Shown here: one piece after another, positions 15,970 to 25,685 of the stretch
How positions within the stretch are numbered: the stretch's first letter is position 1
Layout: every line of letters begins with the position of its first letter
Assembly (NCBI GenBank): GCA_002162955.1
Contig: MABD01000049.1
Span: 1 to 64,000, forward strand
Source: Gammaproteobacteria bacterium 45_16_T64
GTDB taxonomy: Bacteria; Pseudomonadota; Gammaproteobacteria; Pseudomonadales; Ketobacteraceae
Length of the DNA stretch: 64,000 bases
Direction: 5' to 3'
The notes under the pieces: generated by a model
What the model saw: the letters and a program-made list of their open reading frames with translations, nothing else
Database searches by the model: none
Told to the model about the DNA's origin: nothing
Program-made: the position numbers and the translations under genes

Positions 15970-16995
15970 TTAATTGTTTGCGTGTAGTTCTTCGTTTAGC
16001 TGTACAGCGCTCTTGTTGGTGACGCATTGAACCGCACCACTGATGGAGTCTCTTCTAAAGAGAAGGTCTGTCTTACCAGCAAGGTCGCGGCCCTTCACTG
16101 TCTCTACTATGTTCTTCTCACTATCAAGTACTTGAATCTTAGTGCCTGCTGTGATGTAGAGTCCAGCTTCTACCGTGCAGCGATCACCTAGTGGGATGCC
16201 AATGCCCGCATTGGCGCCAAGCAAGCATTTTTCACCAACAGAGATAATAATGTTGCCACCACCAGAAAGCGTACCCATGGTGGAGCAACCGCCACCGAGA
16301 TCAGATCCGTCTCCGATCACAACGCCAGCAGATATTCGGCCTTCAACCATGGATACACCGAGTGTACCAGCGTTAAAGTTTACAAAGCCTTCGTGCATTA
16401 CTGTTGTGCCTTCGCCAATGTGGGCACCGAGTCGTACACGTGCCGTGTGGGCGATTCTAACACCGCTCGGTACAACGTAATCTGTCATGCGAGGGAATTT
16501 ATCGATGCTATTAACACTTAACAATTCACCGCTTAGGCGAGCCTGCAATTGAGCGTTAGGGAGTTCCGTTAGGTCAATGGCTCCTTTGTTCGTCCAGGCA
16601 ACGTTGGGTAGTAAGCCGAAAATTCCGGAAAGATCAATGCCATGGGGCTTAACCAGGCGATGGGAAAGCAAGTGTAGCTTTAGATAAACCTCTGGGGTGC
16701 TTTGTGATTGCTCGTCTGTTTCTAATATAGTAACAACCACAGGCTTTTGGCTTTCTACACACGCCTTGGCGATAGCAGCCTGTTCTTCGTCAACAGATTT
16801 CAATGCTGTTGCAAGCGCGGTTAGCGCGGCGCTATCTACTTCTATAGCCTGGTTGCCAGCAGTGTAATTGATACTAGCTTTTACTGCGTCAACTAAGCTA
16901 TCCGAGGGTTGGTAGATGGGTTGCTGGTAAAATACCTCAAGCCATTCATTTTGACTATTTTGGGTGCCAACACCAATTGCAAATGCAGTGCTCAT
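15970..16995 (-). CDS. dapD: 2,3,4,5-tetrahydropyridine-2,6-dicarboxylate N-succinyltransferase
   Basis: DapD transfers succinyl from succinyl-CoA to tetrahydrodipicolinate in the succinylase branch of lysine and meso-diaminopimelate synthesis. The 341-aa product is the long, Pseudomonas-type form. The C-terminal half is a left-handed beta-helix of hexapeptide repeats (VRLGAHIGEGTTVMHEGFVNFNAGT, GRISAGVVIGDGSDLGGGCS and neighbours in sequence). It lies in a minus-strand run map-glnD-dapC-arsC-like-dapD, the order typical of pseudomonads and relatives. Confidence 0.95.
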   Translation of the reverse strand: MSTAFAIGVGTQNSQNEWLEVFYQQPIYQPSDSLVDAVKASINYTAGNQAIEVDSAALTALATALKSVDEEQAAIAKACVESQKPVVVTILETDEQSQSTPEVYLKLHLLSHRLVKPHGIDLSGIFGLLPNVAWTNKGAIDLTELPNAQLQARLSGELLSVNSIDKFPRMTDYVVPSGVRIAHTARVRLGAHIGEGTTVMHEGFVNFNAGTLGVSMVEGRISAGVVIGDGSDLGGGCSTMGTLSGGGNIIISVGEKCLLGANAGIGIPLGDRCTVEAGLYITAGTKIQVLDSEKNIVETVKGRDLAGKTDLLFRRDSISGAVQCVTNKSAVQLNEELHANN

Positions 16996-17017
16996 AATAA
17001 CTTCTCCTAAAGTGGGC

Positions 17018-17365
17018 TTAACAGTGAGTCGAGTATTCGTCTGAAGAAAAACCGACTAATAATTTTTTTCCAGTATCCAATACTGGGCGTTTGATGACTG
17101 AGGTGTTTTCTAGCATTACCTCGATGGCGGACGCTTCGTCTATCGAATCCTTAATGTTGTCGGGTAGCTTTCTCCACGTAGTACCTCGCTTGTTAACGAG
17201 GATCTCCCAGCCGACCTGCGCGATCCATAGAGTCAACTGTTCGCGGCTTACGCCCTCTTTTTTATAGTCGTGGAATTGGTAGTCAATGTTTTCTGTTTCT
17301 AGCCATTTGCGAGCTTTCTTGATTGTGTCGCAGTTTTTTATGCCGTACATAGTTATCTGAGTCAT
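17018..17365 (-). CDS. ArsC/Spx-family thioredoxin-fold protein (YffB-like)
   Basis: A 115-aa protein of the ArsC/Spx family with thioredoxin-like fold. The N-terminal motif YGIKNCDTIKKARKWLE carries a single cysteine, followed by DYKKEGVSREQL and NKRGTTWRKL, matching YffB-type proteins. YffB is proposed to be a glutathione-dependent thiol reductase, not a proven arsenate reductase. It sits between dapC and dapD, a conserved place for this gene in gammaproteobacteria. Function in the dap pathway is not known. Confidence 0.85.
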   Translation of the reverse strand: MTQITMYGIKNCDTIKKARKWLETENIDYQFHDYKKEGVSREQLTLWIAQVGWEILVNKRGTTWRKLPDNIKDSIDEASAIEVMLENTSVIKRPVLDTGKKLLVGFSSDEYSTHC

Positions 17366-17406
17366 AGATTCTGAATCTTTGTATGAGTGTGTTTGTTGGA
17401 CGATAT

Positions 17407-18603
17407 TTATAGGCTTCGCACAAATGTTCTGATGCGTTCGGCAGCCTCGATACAGTCTCTTAATGGAGCAACAAGAGCCATTCTGATTCTGTGGTCCCCC
17501 GGGTTTTTACCATCGATAGTTCTGGCGAGGTACTTTCCAGGTAATACAGTAACGTGTTGTTTGGCAAATAACTGTTGGCTGAATTGCTCGTCACAGATTG
17601 GGGTGGTGGGCCATAGGTAAAAACTGGCCTCTGGCGCAGTGACAGGTAGCGTGTCAGATAATATATCGATTACAGCAATATATTTTTCTCTATATAGCGT
17701 GCGGTTCTGTATGACGTGTTGTTCATCATCCCAGGCTGCAATGCTGGCAAGTTGGTGTTGAACCGGCATCGCGCAGCCATGATAGGTTCGGTATTGCAGG
17801 AAGCTTGCAAGAATAGATGCATCACCGGCAATAAACCCTGAACGTAATCCCGGTAGATTTGAGCGTTTAGATAAGCTATGAAAAACAGTGCAGTTCTTGA
17901 AGTCATCACGGCCTATTTGTTTACATACTTCGAGTAAACCAATAGGAGGGGAGCTTTCGTCTTGATATATTTCGGAATAACACTCATCTGACGCGATGAC
18001 AAAATTAAATTTATCAGATAGCTCAATAAGCTTTTTCAAGGTGGATGCTGAAGTGACTGATCCCGTTGGGTTGCCTGGCGAGCATAGATAGACTAGTTGG
18101 CAGCGTTTCCATATTGAGTCAGGTACTGAGTCATAATCCGGTATAAAGCCATTGTTGTCTTCGCAGGGTAGGAAGTATGGCTCTGCACCGGACAGGAAAG
18201 CGGCCCCTTCATATATCTGATAAAAAGGGTTTGGCGAAATGACAATAGGAGAGCTTGTTCTGTCGATGATAGCTTGAGCAAAGGCAAACAACGCTTCTCT
18301 TGTGCCGTTGACGGGCAGCACCTGTTGCTCGGCATCTATATCGTTGGTATTGAAATTGAATCGACGTTCCAGCCAGCGAGCAATCGATTGTCTTAATTCA
18401 GGCAGTCCTTTTGTCGTCGGGTAGGCGGAAAGCTTGCCCATGTTGCTGGTAATAGTATCCAAAACGAATTGCGGACTTGGGTGTTTTGGTTCGCCTATCG
18501 ATAACGGAATGTGTGTCAAGGATGTAGGCGGAGTCGCCCCTGCAAACAGTTGGCGTAATTTTTCAAAGGGGTAGGGCTGTAGTTGCTCGAGATCTTTATT
18601 CAT
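17407..18603 (-). CDS. dapC: Succinyldiaminopimelate transaminase
   Basis: A 398-aa class I/II PLP-dependent aminotransferase. It contains the YPTTKGLPELRQSIARWL segment, the NGTREALFA motif, CSPGNPTG, the ASDECYSEIY motif and the PLP-lysine stretch HSLSKRSNLPGLRSGF. The best match is the DapC group (succinyl-N-acetylornithine-independent, as in Pseudomonas), supported by dapD two genes downstream in the same run. It converts N-succinyl-2-amino-6-oxopimelate to the diamine using glutamate. It lies 11 bases after glnD. Confidence 0.9.
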   Translation of the reverse strand: MNKDLEQLQPYPFEKLRQLFAGATPPTSLTHIPLSIGEPKHPSPQFVLDTITSNMGKLSAYPTTKGLPELRQSIARWLERRFNFNTNDIDAEQQVLPVNGTREALFAFAQAIIDRTSSPIVISPNPFYQIYEGAAFLSGAEPYFLPCEDNNGFIPDYDSVPDSIWKRCQLVYLCSPGNPTGSVTSASTLKKLIELSDKFNFVIASDECYSEIYQDESSPPIGLLEVCKQIGRDDFKNCTVFHSLSKRSNLPGLRSGFIAGDASILASFLQYRTYHGCAMPVQHQLASIAAWDDEQHVIQNRTLYREKYIAVIDILSDTLPVTAPEASFYLWPTTPICDEQFSQQLFAKQHVTVLPGKYLARTIDGKNPGDHRIRMALVAPLRDCIEAAERIRTFVRSL

Positions 18604-18614
18604 TTTACGGTTGC

Positions 18615-21305
18615 TTAGGTGTTTTCGTCTAACTTGAATTTGATTGTGTGTTCAATTTTTTCACATAGAAAGGGGTCGGTAATGGCGCCGCCTTCAAGCG
18701 TAGTAACATAAAATACATCCTCCACCCGCTCTCCCAGCGTGGCGATGCGTGCACTCTGGAGTTCAATGGATAGCTCTGCAAATATGCCACCTATTTCAGC
18801 AAGCATTCCAGGGCGGTCTAAGGAAATAACTTCTATGGTTGTATGCTGGTGCTCTGGATTATTGGTGATGACGACTTCAGTTGGAATTTGAAAGTGTTTG
18901 AGTGCCCTAGGCATTCGTTTGTTGGTGGTTGAGTTGTATTGGTCGAGATTGATGATTGCCGTGCGTAGCTTATCTTCAATTTGCGCGATTCGTGCAGGGT
19001 CGTCACCGAGGGTTTGACCATTTTCATCCATGACGACGTAGGTATCAAGGCTGATGTCTTCAGCGGACGTCATGACTTTTGCATCAGCAATAGATAAGTT
19101 CAATTGATCAAGTGCAGTGACTGAAACGGCAAAAAGATTGGGCTTATCTTCGGTGTAAATAAAAATTTGTGCCGATCGCTCAAAATGACTTTCTTCGGTC
19201 TTACAAACAACAACAAGTGGGCCTAGCGTTGTATCGTGTTTGAGTATGGCCTCCGTATGTCTTGCGACCCCAGAAGGAGATTCTCGAAGAAAGTAGTCAT
19301 CGCCAAATTGCTGCCAAAGAGCTTGAGTTTGAGTTGTATCTATATTCTTGGTGGATAGTATGCTGCTGGCTCGTTCCTTGGTTTCTAAAATCCAATCTAA
19401 TTTGTTAACTGTCTTCTCAAGACCTCTGCGCAGTGCTCGTCGTGCTTCTGTATAAAGCTGCCTTAATAAAGAAGATCGCCACCCATTCCATAAGCTTGGG
19501 TTCGTTGCACATATGTCTGCGACCGTTAATGCGTAGAGGTAATCGAGATGAATTTGATCGCCGACAGCGGTGGCGAAAGAATGTATCACTTCAGGGTCGG
19601 AGACGTCTTTCTTTTGCGAGGTAAGAGACATAAGTAAGTGGTTCTTAACTAGCCAGGATACCAGTTGAGTATCCCACTTGCTCAATCGGTGGTGACTGCA
19701 AAAATTTTCTGCATCGATTGCCCCTGCGGTTGAGTGATCGCAACCTTTACCTTTGCCTACGTCGTGAAATAAGCCTGCGATATATAGCAGCTCTATTTTT
19801 GGTAAACGATGGAATATGTAGGCCGCAACAGGGAATTCTCGCTTAGCATCTCGATAGCGAAATCTACGCATATTTCTTAATACATGCAGTGTGTGTGCGT
19901 CTACGGTATAGATATGAAAGAGGTCGTATTGCATTTGGCCAATGACGCGGCCAAATTGTGGAATATAGTTGCCTAATATCCCATAGCGCTTCATTCGACT
20001 GAGTTGCGTATACAGCCGGTGGGGGGATCTCAGTAGCTGAATGAATAGTGCTGTGTTGCGGATGTCATTACGAAACGTGGTATCAATGAGTTGCTTGTCA
20101 TCTTTTATCAGTCGAATAGTACTGGCTCGTATACCTTGTATATGTTCGTTCTGCGCTAAGATAACGAATATTTCTAAGAGGGCAGAAGGTGTTTGTTTAA
20201 AAACCTCATCATGGCTGGCTTCAATATAATCATTGTGAATCTGAAAGCGCTTGTTGTACGGTATGACTTGGTCGATTTCTCTAATTTTGATGATGGTTTC
20301 ATCAAAATGTCGAAGCAACATATCGTTAAGTTGTGAAACTGCTAGTACGACTCGGTAATAGCGCTTCATAAACTTTTCTACTGCGAGATTGGTATCGGAG
20401 TCACGGTAACCTAACAGTTCAGCAACGGAGCGTTGATAATCGAATAGCAGGCGGTTCTCACTTCGTTTGGTAATAACATGTAGTGCGAATCGGACCTCCC
20501 ATAGAAATTGTTGCGCAGCATCTAGCGTCGAATACTCATCTGCAGTGAGAAAATGATGGGTAACAAGTTCACTTAAGCGGTTGGCTTTGAAATAGCGTTT
20601 GGTCACCCATCCAATGGTCTGGATGTCTCTAAGAGCACCGGGGGCGCTTTTTACGTCGGGCTCTAGGCTTTGTTCAGTATCGTCATACTTGCGGTATCTG
20701 GCGATTTGCTCTGTCCACTTCGCACTAAAAAATTCATCAACAGGCCAGACGTGCTCCGGACCAGTGGCTTCTAGCATCATTTCACACAGCTCTGGAGCGC
20801 CACAAATTGTCCGTGCCTCCATCAAATTGGTCGCGATTGTGATGTCGTCTTTTGCAAGAGTGGCACATTCTGATAGTGAACGAACGGCGTGTCCCACTTC
20901 AAAACCTATGTCCCACAATTGGGTGATAAACCCCTCTAGGTCACAAGCAAACGGCTCGAGGTCGTCCTCTCGCAAAAGGATGAGGAGATCTATATCGGAT
21001 TGTGGGTGCAGTTCTGCGCGTCCATAGCCACCGACAGCGAGCAAAGCAATGTCTTTTGAATGACTACATTCTAATTGCTGCCAGAGCCAAGTGAGTAATT
21101 GGTCAATGACCCAGGCTCGCTGTTTGATGATTAGCTTGATGTCCGATTGTTGACGGAATCGCTCGGTTAGAATGCTGTCGGCTACCTGTATTGCTTTCTT
21201 CACTGCGATGATTGGACTGGGTGCTTGCTCAACAAGCACAGAAAATCGTTGCAGATCAAATAACTCACTGTCTGGTTGCAACTCAGATATGGACGGCGTT
21301 TTCAT
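18615..21305 (-). CDS. glnD: Bifunctional uridylyltransferase/uridylyl-removing enzyme GlnD
   Basis: GlnD senses glutamine and adds or removes UMP on PII proteins, controlling glutamine synthetase and NtrBC. Visible domains: nucleotidyltransferase with GGYGRAELHPQSDIDLLIL, a helical middle, an HD domain with FHDVGKGKGCDHS, and two C-terminal ACT domains (LFAVSVTALDQLNLSIADA and ISLDRPGMLAEIGG). I chose ATG 21305 (MKTPSISELQ, 896 aa, normal length) with AGGCC upstream; an ATG at 21362 would overlap map by 44 bases. Confidence 0.95.
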   Translation of the reverse strand: MKTPSISELQPDSELFDLQRFSVLVEQAPSPIIAVKKAIQVADSILTERFRQQSDIKLIIKQRAWVIDQLLTWLWQQLECSHSKDIALLAVGGYGRAELHPQSDIDLLILLREDDLEPFACDLEGFITQLWDIGFEVGHAVRSLSECATLAKDDITIATNLMEARTICGAPELCEMMLEATGPEHVWPVDEFFSAKWTEQIARYRKYDDTEQSLEPDVKSAPGALRDIQTIGWVTKRYFKANRLSELVTHHFLTADEYSTLDAAQQFLWEVRFALHVITKRSENRLLFDYQRSVAELLGYRDSDTNLAVEKFMKRYYRVVLAVSQLNDMLLRHFDETIIKIREIDQVIPYNKRFQIHNDYIEASHDEVFKQTPSALLEIFVILAQNEHIQGIRASTIRLIKDDKQLIDTTFRNDIRNTALFIQLLRSPHRLYTQLSRMKRYGILGNYIPQFGRVIGQMQYDLFHIYTVDAHTLHVLRNMRRFRYRDAKREFPVAAYIFHRLPKIELLYIAGLFHDVGKGKGCDHSTAGAIDAENFCSHHRLSKWDTQLVSWLVKNHLLMSLTSQKKDVSDPEVIHSFATAVGDQIHLDYLYALTVADICATNPSLWNGWRSSLLRQLYTEARRALRRGLEKTVNKLDWILETKERASSILSTKNIDTTQTQALWQQFGDDYFLRESPSGVARHTEAILKHDTTLGPLVVVCKTEESHFERSAQIFIYTEDKPNLFAVSVTALDQLNLSIADAKVMTSAEDISLDTYVVMDENGQTLGDDPARIAQIEDKLRTAIINLDQYNSTTNKRMPRALKHFQIPTEVVITNNPEHQHTTIEVISLDRPGMLAEIGGIFAELSIELQSARIATLGERVEDVFYVTTLEGGAITDPFLCEKIEHTIKFKLDENT

Positions 21306-21318
21306 CGAATAGGAAGGC

Positions 21319-22089
21319 CTAAAAAATTTCGTCGGAGCGCTTGGTGAGAACTTCGTGTCCATCTGGAGTGACCAGAATAGTATGCTCCCATTGTGCTGAA
21401 TGTTTTCTGTCCTTGGTTAACACGGTCCAGCCATCGGGTAGTAACTTGGTATGCCGCTTACCCGCATTGAGCATCGGTTCAATGGTGAATATCATGCCTT
21501 CCTGTAAAATAACCCCCGTGCCTTCTTTCCCGTAGTGTAGTACTTGGGGTTCTTCATGAAACCCTTCTCCAATACCGTGGCCACAATACTCTCTAACGAC
21601 GCTAAATCGCTGCGCCTCAGCATGTTTTTGAATAGCTGCGCCGATATCGCCAAGCCTGGCTCCAGGTTTAACCATTTCAATGCCTAGCATCAAACATTCA
21701 TGGGATATTCGGCACAAACGTTGAGATTGAATAGAGGCACTATCCATTAAGAACATCATGCTGGTATCGCCATGATAGCCATCTTTTATGACGGTAATGT
21801 CGATGTTGATGATATCCCCTTTTTTTAGCGCTTTCTTTTCAGAAGGGATACCGTGGCAAATGACGTGGTTGACTGATGTACAAATTGACTTGGGGAAGCC
21901 GTGATAATTAAGGGGGGCGGGGATGGCATCTTGTACATTGACGATATAATCATGACAGATAGTATTCAACTCCTCTGTCGTGATACCGATTTTGACGTGC
22001 TCTTTGATCATTTCAAGTACATCGGCGGCAAGCTTGCCCGCAACGCGCATTTTCTCTATTTGCTCTGGCGTTTTAATAATGATGGCCAT
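21319..22089 (-). CDS. map: Type I methionine aminopeptidase
   Basis: Removes the initiator methionine from nascent proteins. The 256-aa product starts MAIIIKTPEQIEKMRVAGKLA, as is typical, and shows NYHGFPKSICTSVN, the metal ligands in NIDITV and GDTSMMF, the GHGIGEGFHEEP histidine motif, and FTIEPMLN. I prefer ATG 22089, with AGAGATAT upstream; an ATG at 22134 would add 15 residues. It lies divergent from rpsB, the conserved arrangement. Confidence 0.95.
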   Translation of the reverse strand: MAIIIKTPEQIEKMRVAGKLAADVLEMIKEHVKIGITTEELNTICHDYIVNVQDAIPAPLNYHGFPKSICTSVNHVICHGIPSEKKALKKGDIINIDITVIKDGYHGDTSMMFLMDSASIQSQRLCRISHECLMLGIEMVKPGARLGDIGAAIQKHAEAQRFSVVREYCGHGIGEGFHEEPQVLHYGKEGTGVILQEGMIFTIEPMLNAGKRHTKLLPDGWTVLTKDRKHSAQWEHTILVTPDGHEVLTKRSDEIF

Positions 22090-22341
22090 AAGGGATATCT
22101 CTTTCGTAAACAAAGTGTATCTGTAGCTGCCCAAAGCGCCCGTGAAAATCCTCTTCTAGAATAGTCTAATCATGAAGTGCTGCTAGAGTGTTGAATAGCA
22201 ACAAGAAATCTACGTGTTTTTTGTCTAGGTGGCTGCTTTCTGCTGTTAATGCGCGTATTGTACACGGCAATGAGATTCAGTACGACTACCTTCGACAGAG
22301 GGCTGACCCTACTGAGACGTTGAGGAAAATACCAACTTATA

Positions 22342-22370
22342 TTGTCGTGTATGGGTAAATATGGTATAAA
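22342..22370 (+). promoter_or_regulatory. Sigma-70 promoter of rpsB-tsf
   Basis: TTGTCG (22342-22347), a 17-base spacer and TATAAA (22365-22370) precede a GC-rich discriminator GCGGCGC, the type seen in stringently controlled ribosomal promoters. Transcription would begin near 22377, leaving a leader of about 135 bases. Confidence 0.6.
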
Positions 22371-22377
22371 GCGGCGC

Positions 22378-22512
22378 TCTCTAAGTGATAGATTAGAGAG
22401 GAAACCTAAATCCGCACATATACCGACACACCTTCATGGGTGCTCATATCGCATATATGGGTTTGATCGTGGGGTATATGGAGGCCTAACCCAATAAATT
22501 TAAGGAGTTATC
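22378..22512 (+). promoter_or_regulatory. rpsB leader, candidate S2 autoregulatory region
   Basis: The leader contains a small stem (CTCTCTAA / TTAGAGAG) and several short repeats around CATATA and GGGTATATGG before AAGGAG of rpsB. rpsB leaders bind S2 in enterobacteria and repress rpsB-tsf; equivalence here is inferred from position and length only. Confidence 0.35.
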
Positions 22513-23259
22513 ATGGCTGAAGTCAGCATGAGAGATATGTTAAAAGCGGGCGTTCACTTTGGACACCAAACCCGTTATTGGAATCCAAAAATGGGTCAAT
22601 ACATTTTTGGAGCGCGTAACAAAATTCATATCATTAACCTAGAGCACACAGTGCCTGCGTTTAATGATGCGCTTAACTTCATTAATAAAGCTGCTTCAAA
22701 CAAAAATAAAATTTTGTTTGTTGGCACCAAGCGTGCTGCTAGCAAGATTATTAAAGAAGAAGCAATCCGAGCGGGACAGTCTTACGTTAACCATCGCTGG
22801 TTAGGTGGAATGCTGACCAACTGGAAGACAATTCGTCAATCCATTCGTCGTCTAAAGGACTTAGAAGCTCAAGCAGCTGATGGAACTTTTGACAAGTTGA
22901 CCAAGAAAGAAGCCTTGATGCGTACTCGTGAAGTAGAAAAGCTTGAGCGTAGCCTTGGTGGAATCAAGAATATGGGCGGTTTGCCTGACGCGCTGTTTGT
23001 TATTGATGTTGATCACGAGCGTATTGCTATTCAAGAAGCCAATAAGCTTGGAATTCCAGTTATCGGAATCGTCGACACTAATAGCAACCCTGATGGCGTA
23101 GATTACGTTATACCAGGTAATGATGATGCAATTCGTGCAATTCAGTTGTTTGTGTCTGCTGTAGGTGATGCTTGCGTTGAAGGTACAGAGTACGCAGCGA
23201 CACAAGGTGGCGATAAAGACGGCTTTGTTGAAGTGGCTGAAGAACAAAAAGCTAGCTAA
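22513..23259 (+). CDS. rpsB: 30S ribosomal protein S2
   Basis: Ribosomal protein S2, a small-subunit protein needed for S1 binding. The 248-aa product shows the classic [22 protein letters not shown] start, [38 protein letters not shown] and [24 protein letters not shown] (spread over the last third). AAGGAG precedes the ATG. It is followed by tsf after a terminator-like hairpin, the conserved pair. Confidence 0.98.
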   Translation: MAEVSMRDMLKAGVHFGHQTRYWNPKMGQYIFGARNKIHIINLEHTVPAFNDALNFINKAASNKNKILFVGTKRAASKIIKEEAIRAGQSYVNHRWLGGMLTNWKTIRQSIRRLKDLEAQAADGTFDKLTKKEALMRTREVEKLERSLGGIKNMGGLPDALFVIDVDHERIAIQEANKLGIPVIGIVDTNSNPDGVDYVIPGNDDAIRAIQLFVSAVGDACVEGTEYAATQGGDKDGFVEVAEEQKAS

Positions 23260-23280
23260 TTGTTCGTAGTGTAAAAGTTA

Positions 23281-23332
23281 ACTAGCATTGCTAGTTCTAA
23301 AAAGGGGGCATGGCCTCCTTTTTTAGAACTAG
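23281..23332 (+). terminator. rpsB-tsf intergenic hairpins
   Basis: A long stem pairs CTAGTTCTAAAAA (from 23291) with TTTTTTAGAACTAG (to 23332), with a GGGGGC/GCCTCC upper stem and a T6 run. A second, smaller stem, ACTAGC-ATT-GCTAGT (23281-23295), uses part of the same left arm, so the two are mutually exclusive. Probably partial termination setting the S2 to EF-Ts ratio. Confidence 0.65.
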
Positions 23333-23377
23333 TGAAATTGATTTTGATGATATAGAGAATTTGAGAGGATAGAGATA

Positions 23378-24262
23378 ATGGCTATCACAGCTGCATTGGT
23401 AAAAGAATTACGTGAGCGTACTGGCTTAGGCATGATGGAATGCAAAAAAGCGTTGGTTGCAACCGATGGCGATATCGAAAAAGCAATTGATGATATGCGC
23501 AAATCTGGTCAGGCAAAGGCGGCTAAAAAAGCCGGTCGAATTGCTGCTGAAGGTGCAGTTATTGCCTGCATTGCTGATGACGGCAAGTTAGGCGTACTGG
23601 TAGAGATCAACAGTGAAACAGATTTTTGTGCTCGCCACGAAGATTTTATCGGTTTTAGCCAAAAAGTTGCTGCTTGTGTTCTAGCAAACAAAGAAACTGA
23701 TGTTGAAAAAATTAAAGAGTTAGAGTTAGAGGCTGGCGTGAGTGTTGAGACTGCTCGTTTGACTCTGGTTCAAAAAATCGGTGAAAATATTCAGGTTCGT
23801 CGCGCTGCGATTGTTGAGAGTGCAGAAGGCGTAGTTGGATCATATCTTCACGGTGCAAAAATTGGTGTGTTGGTAGCGCTTAAGGGTGGCGAAGATGCAT
23901 TGGCTAAAGATGTTGCAATGCATGTTGCTGCTTCTAACCCTCAGGTGGTTAACCCTGATGAAGTTGATGCTGCAGTATTGGATAAAGAAAAAGAAATCTT
24001 TACTGCACAAGCGAAAGAAAGCGGTAAGCCAGATGAAATCATTGAAAAAATGATTGGTGGTCGAATCAAGAAGTTTTTGAAAGAGATCAGCTTGGTAGAA
24101 CAGCCTTTTGTTAAGGACCCTGATGTAACAGTGGGAGCTTTGGCGAAGAAGGGCGGTGCTTCTGTAGTATCTTTTACACGATTTGAAGTGGGCGAAGGTA
24201 TTGAAGTTGAAGTCGTTGATTTTGCTGCTGAAGTAATGGCGCAAGCGCGCGGCGACGCATAA
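23378..24262 (+). CDS. tsf: Translation elongation factor Ts
   Basis: EF-Ts regenerates EF-Tu-GTP by nucleotide exchange. The 294-aa product has the N-terminal UBA-like start [24 protein letters not shown] and the exchange-core motif [14 protein letters not shown] with the conserved TDFV/C-type segment. Other family segments include [21 protein letters not shown] precedes the ATG. pyrH follows after 40 bases. Confidence 0.98.
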   Translation: MAITAALVKELRERTGLGMMECKKALVATDGDIEKAIDDMRKSGQAKAAKKAGRIAAEGAVIACIADDGKLGVLVEINSETDFCARHEDFIGFSQKVAACVLANKETDVEKIKELELEAGVSVETARLTLVQKIGENIQVRRAAIVESAEGVVGSYLHGAKIGVLVALKGGEDALAKDVAMHVAASNPQVVNPDEVDAAVLDKEKEIFTAQAKESGKPDEIIEKMIGGRIKKFLKEISLVEQPFVKDPDVTVGALAKKGGASVVSFTRFEVGEGIEVEVVDFAAEVMAQARGDA

Positions 24263-24302
24263 AGTTTAGATATATCTGTTAACAGCTGAATGGAGAGGCC
24301 CT

Positions 24303-25034
24303 ATGCCCGGAACTGAAACCACCCCTAGTTACAAGCGAATCCTTCTTAAATTAAGTGGGGAGGCTTTGACTGGCGATGCAGCTTTTGGCATTGATCCAAA
24401 AGTACTTGATCGCATGGCGTTAGAAATAGGCCAGCTACGTGGTATTGGTGTTCAGGTTGGTCTCGTTATTGGCGGTGGAAACCTTTTTAGGGGAGCCGCC
24501 TTACAGGAAGTTGGGTTGGATCGTGTAAGTGGCGATCACATGGGAATGCTCGCAACGGTCATGAATGGCCTTGCTATGCGTGATGCGTTGGAGCGTTCTA
24601 ATATTAATACCGTGTTAATGTCAGCAATCCCCATGAGTGGTGTTGTCGAGCATTATGATCGACGACGCGCAATGCGTTTATTAAATGATGGTGATGTCGT
24701 TATTTTTGCCGCGGGGACGGGCAATCCATTTTTTACTACTGATTCGGCGGCGTGTTTGCGAGCAATCGAAATTAATGCGGATGTAGTATTCAAGGCGACG
24801 AAGGTCGACGGTGTTTATGATGATGACCCCGTTAAGAACCCTGACGCAGTTAAATATGATCGTCTTACTTTTGATGAAGCGTTGGAGCGGAAGCTTGGTG
24901 TGATGGATCTGACGGCTATTTGTTTGTGCAGAGATCATGATATGCCGATTCGCGTGTTCAATATGAACAAAGCGGGAGCCTTGTTAAACGTTACGTTGGG
25001 TGAGCCCGACGGCACTCTTGTAGAAAAAGGATAA
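24303..25034 (+). CDS. pyrH: UMP kinase
   Basis: Phosphorylates UMP to UDP in pyrimidine nucleotide synthesis. The 243-aa product has [46 protein letters not shown] and [15 protein letters not shown], all hallmarks of bacterial hexameric UMP kinase of the amino-acid-kinase fold. GGAGAGG precedes the ATG. frr starts within ten bases of the stop, so the two are coupled. Confidence 0.97.
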   Translation: MPGTETTPSYKRILLKLSGEALTGDAAFGIDPKVLDRMALEIGQLRGIGVQVGLVIGGGNLFRGAALQEVGLDRVSGDHMGMLATVMNGLAMRDALERSNINTVLMSAIPMSGVVEHYDRRRAMRLLNDGDVVIFAAGTGNPFFTTDSAACLRAIEINADVVFKATKVDGVYDDDPVKNPDAVKYDRLTFDEALERKLGVMDLTAICLCRDHDMPIRVFNMNKAGALLNVTLGEPDGTLVEKG

Positions 25035-25041
25035 TTTGACC

Positions 25042-25599
25042 GTGATAAATGATATCCAGAAAGACGCAGAAGCTAGGATGCAGAAATCAATCGCTGCATT
25101 GGAAGTGGCCTTTAAGAAAGTCCGGACAGGAAGAGCGCATCCAAGCTTATTGGATACTGTAATGGTGCAGTATTATGGCTCGGACACCCCTCTTAATCAG
25201 GTTGGTAATGTTGGTGTAGAAGATGGTCGTACTTTGACAGTGACTTGTTGGGAGAAGCCAATGATACCTGAGATTGAAAAAGCGATTATGAAGGCCGATT
25301 TGGGGCTAAATCCCTCCAGCACTGGTGATATCATTAGAATACCACTACCAGCGCTAACGGAAGAGACTCGTCGGGATCTAATAAAGGTTGTGCGGAAAGA
25401 AGCCGAACAAGGGCGCGTGTCGATCCGAAATGTTCGTCGTGATGCAAACGGCGACATCAAAGAGTTGCTAAAAGAAAAAGAAATTAGTGAAGACGAAGAG
25501 CGCAAAGGTCAAGATGGCGTTCAAAAGCTTACTGATAAGTTTGTTGCCAGCGTAGAGACAATGCTCTCTAAGAAAGAAACAGAATTAATGGAAGTGTAG
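25042..25599 (+). CDS. frr: Ribosome recycling factor
   Basis: RRF splits post-termination ribosomes together with EF-G. The GTG at 25042 gives [17 protein letters not shown], aligning with the Escherichia coli start and giving 185 aa, the E. coli length; a TTG at 25036 would add two residues and is closer to AAGGA. Conserved segments include [29 protein letters not shown] and [22 protein letters not shown], in order. It lies directly after pyrH. Confidence 0.96.
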   Translation: MINDIQKDAEARMQKSIAALEVAFKKVRTGRAHPSLLDTVMVQYYGSDTPLNQVGNVGVEDGRTLTVTCWEKPMIPEIEKAIMKADLGLNPSSTGDIIRIPLPALTEETRRDLIKVVRKEAEQGRVSIRNVRRDANGDIKELLKEKEISEDEERKGQDGVQKLTDKFVASVETMLSKKETELMEV

Positions 25600-25610
25600 T
25601 TTAGTTGTTA

Positions 25611-25639
25611 ATCGAGAGGCCAAGCTTGTGCCTCTCGAT
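25611..25639 (+). terminator. Hairpin between frr and uppS
   Basis: Perfect 10-bp arms ATCGAGAGGC (25611-25620) and GCCTCTCGAT (25630-25639) with an inner AAGCTT. No T-tract follows, so it may be a processing or stability hairpin rather than a full terminator. Confidence 0.5.
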
Positions 25640-25685
25640 ATAGAATTGCACCCTTTTCCTTCCTAAAACCTTGTATGAGGTTCAT

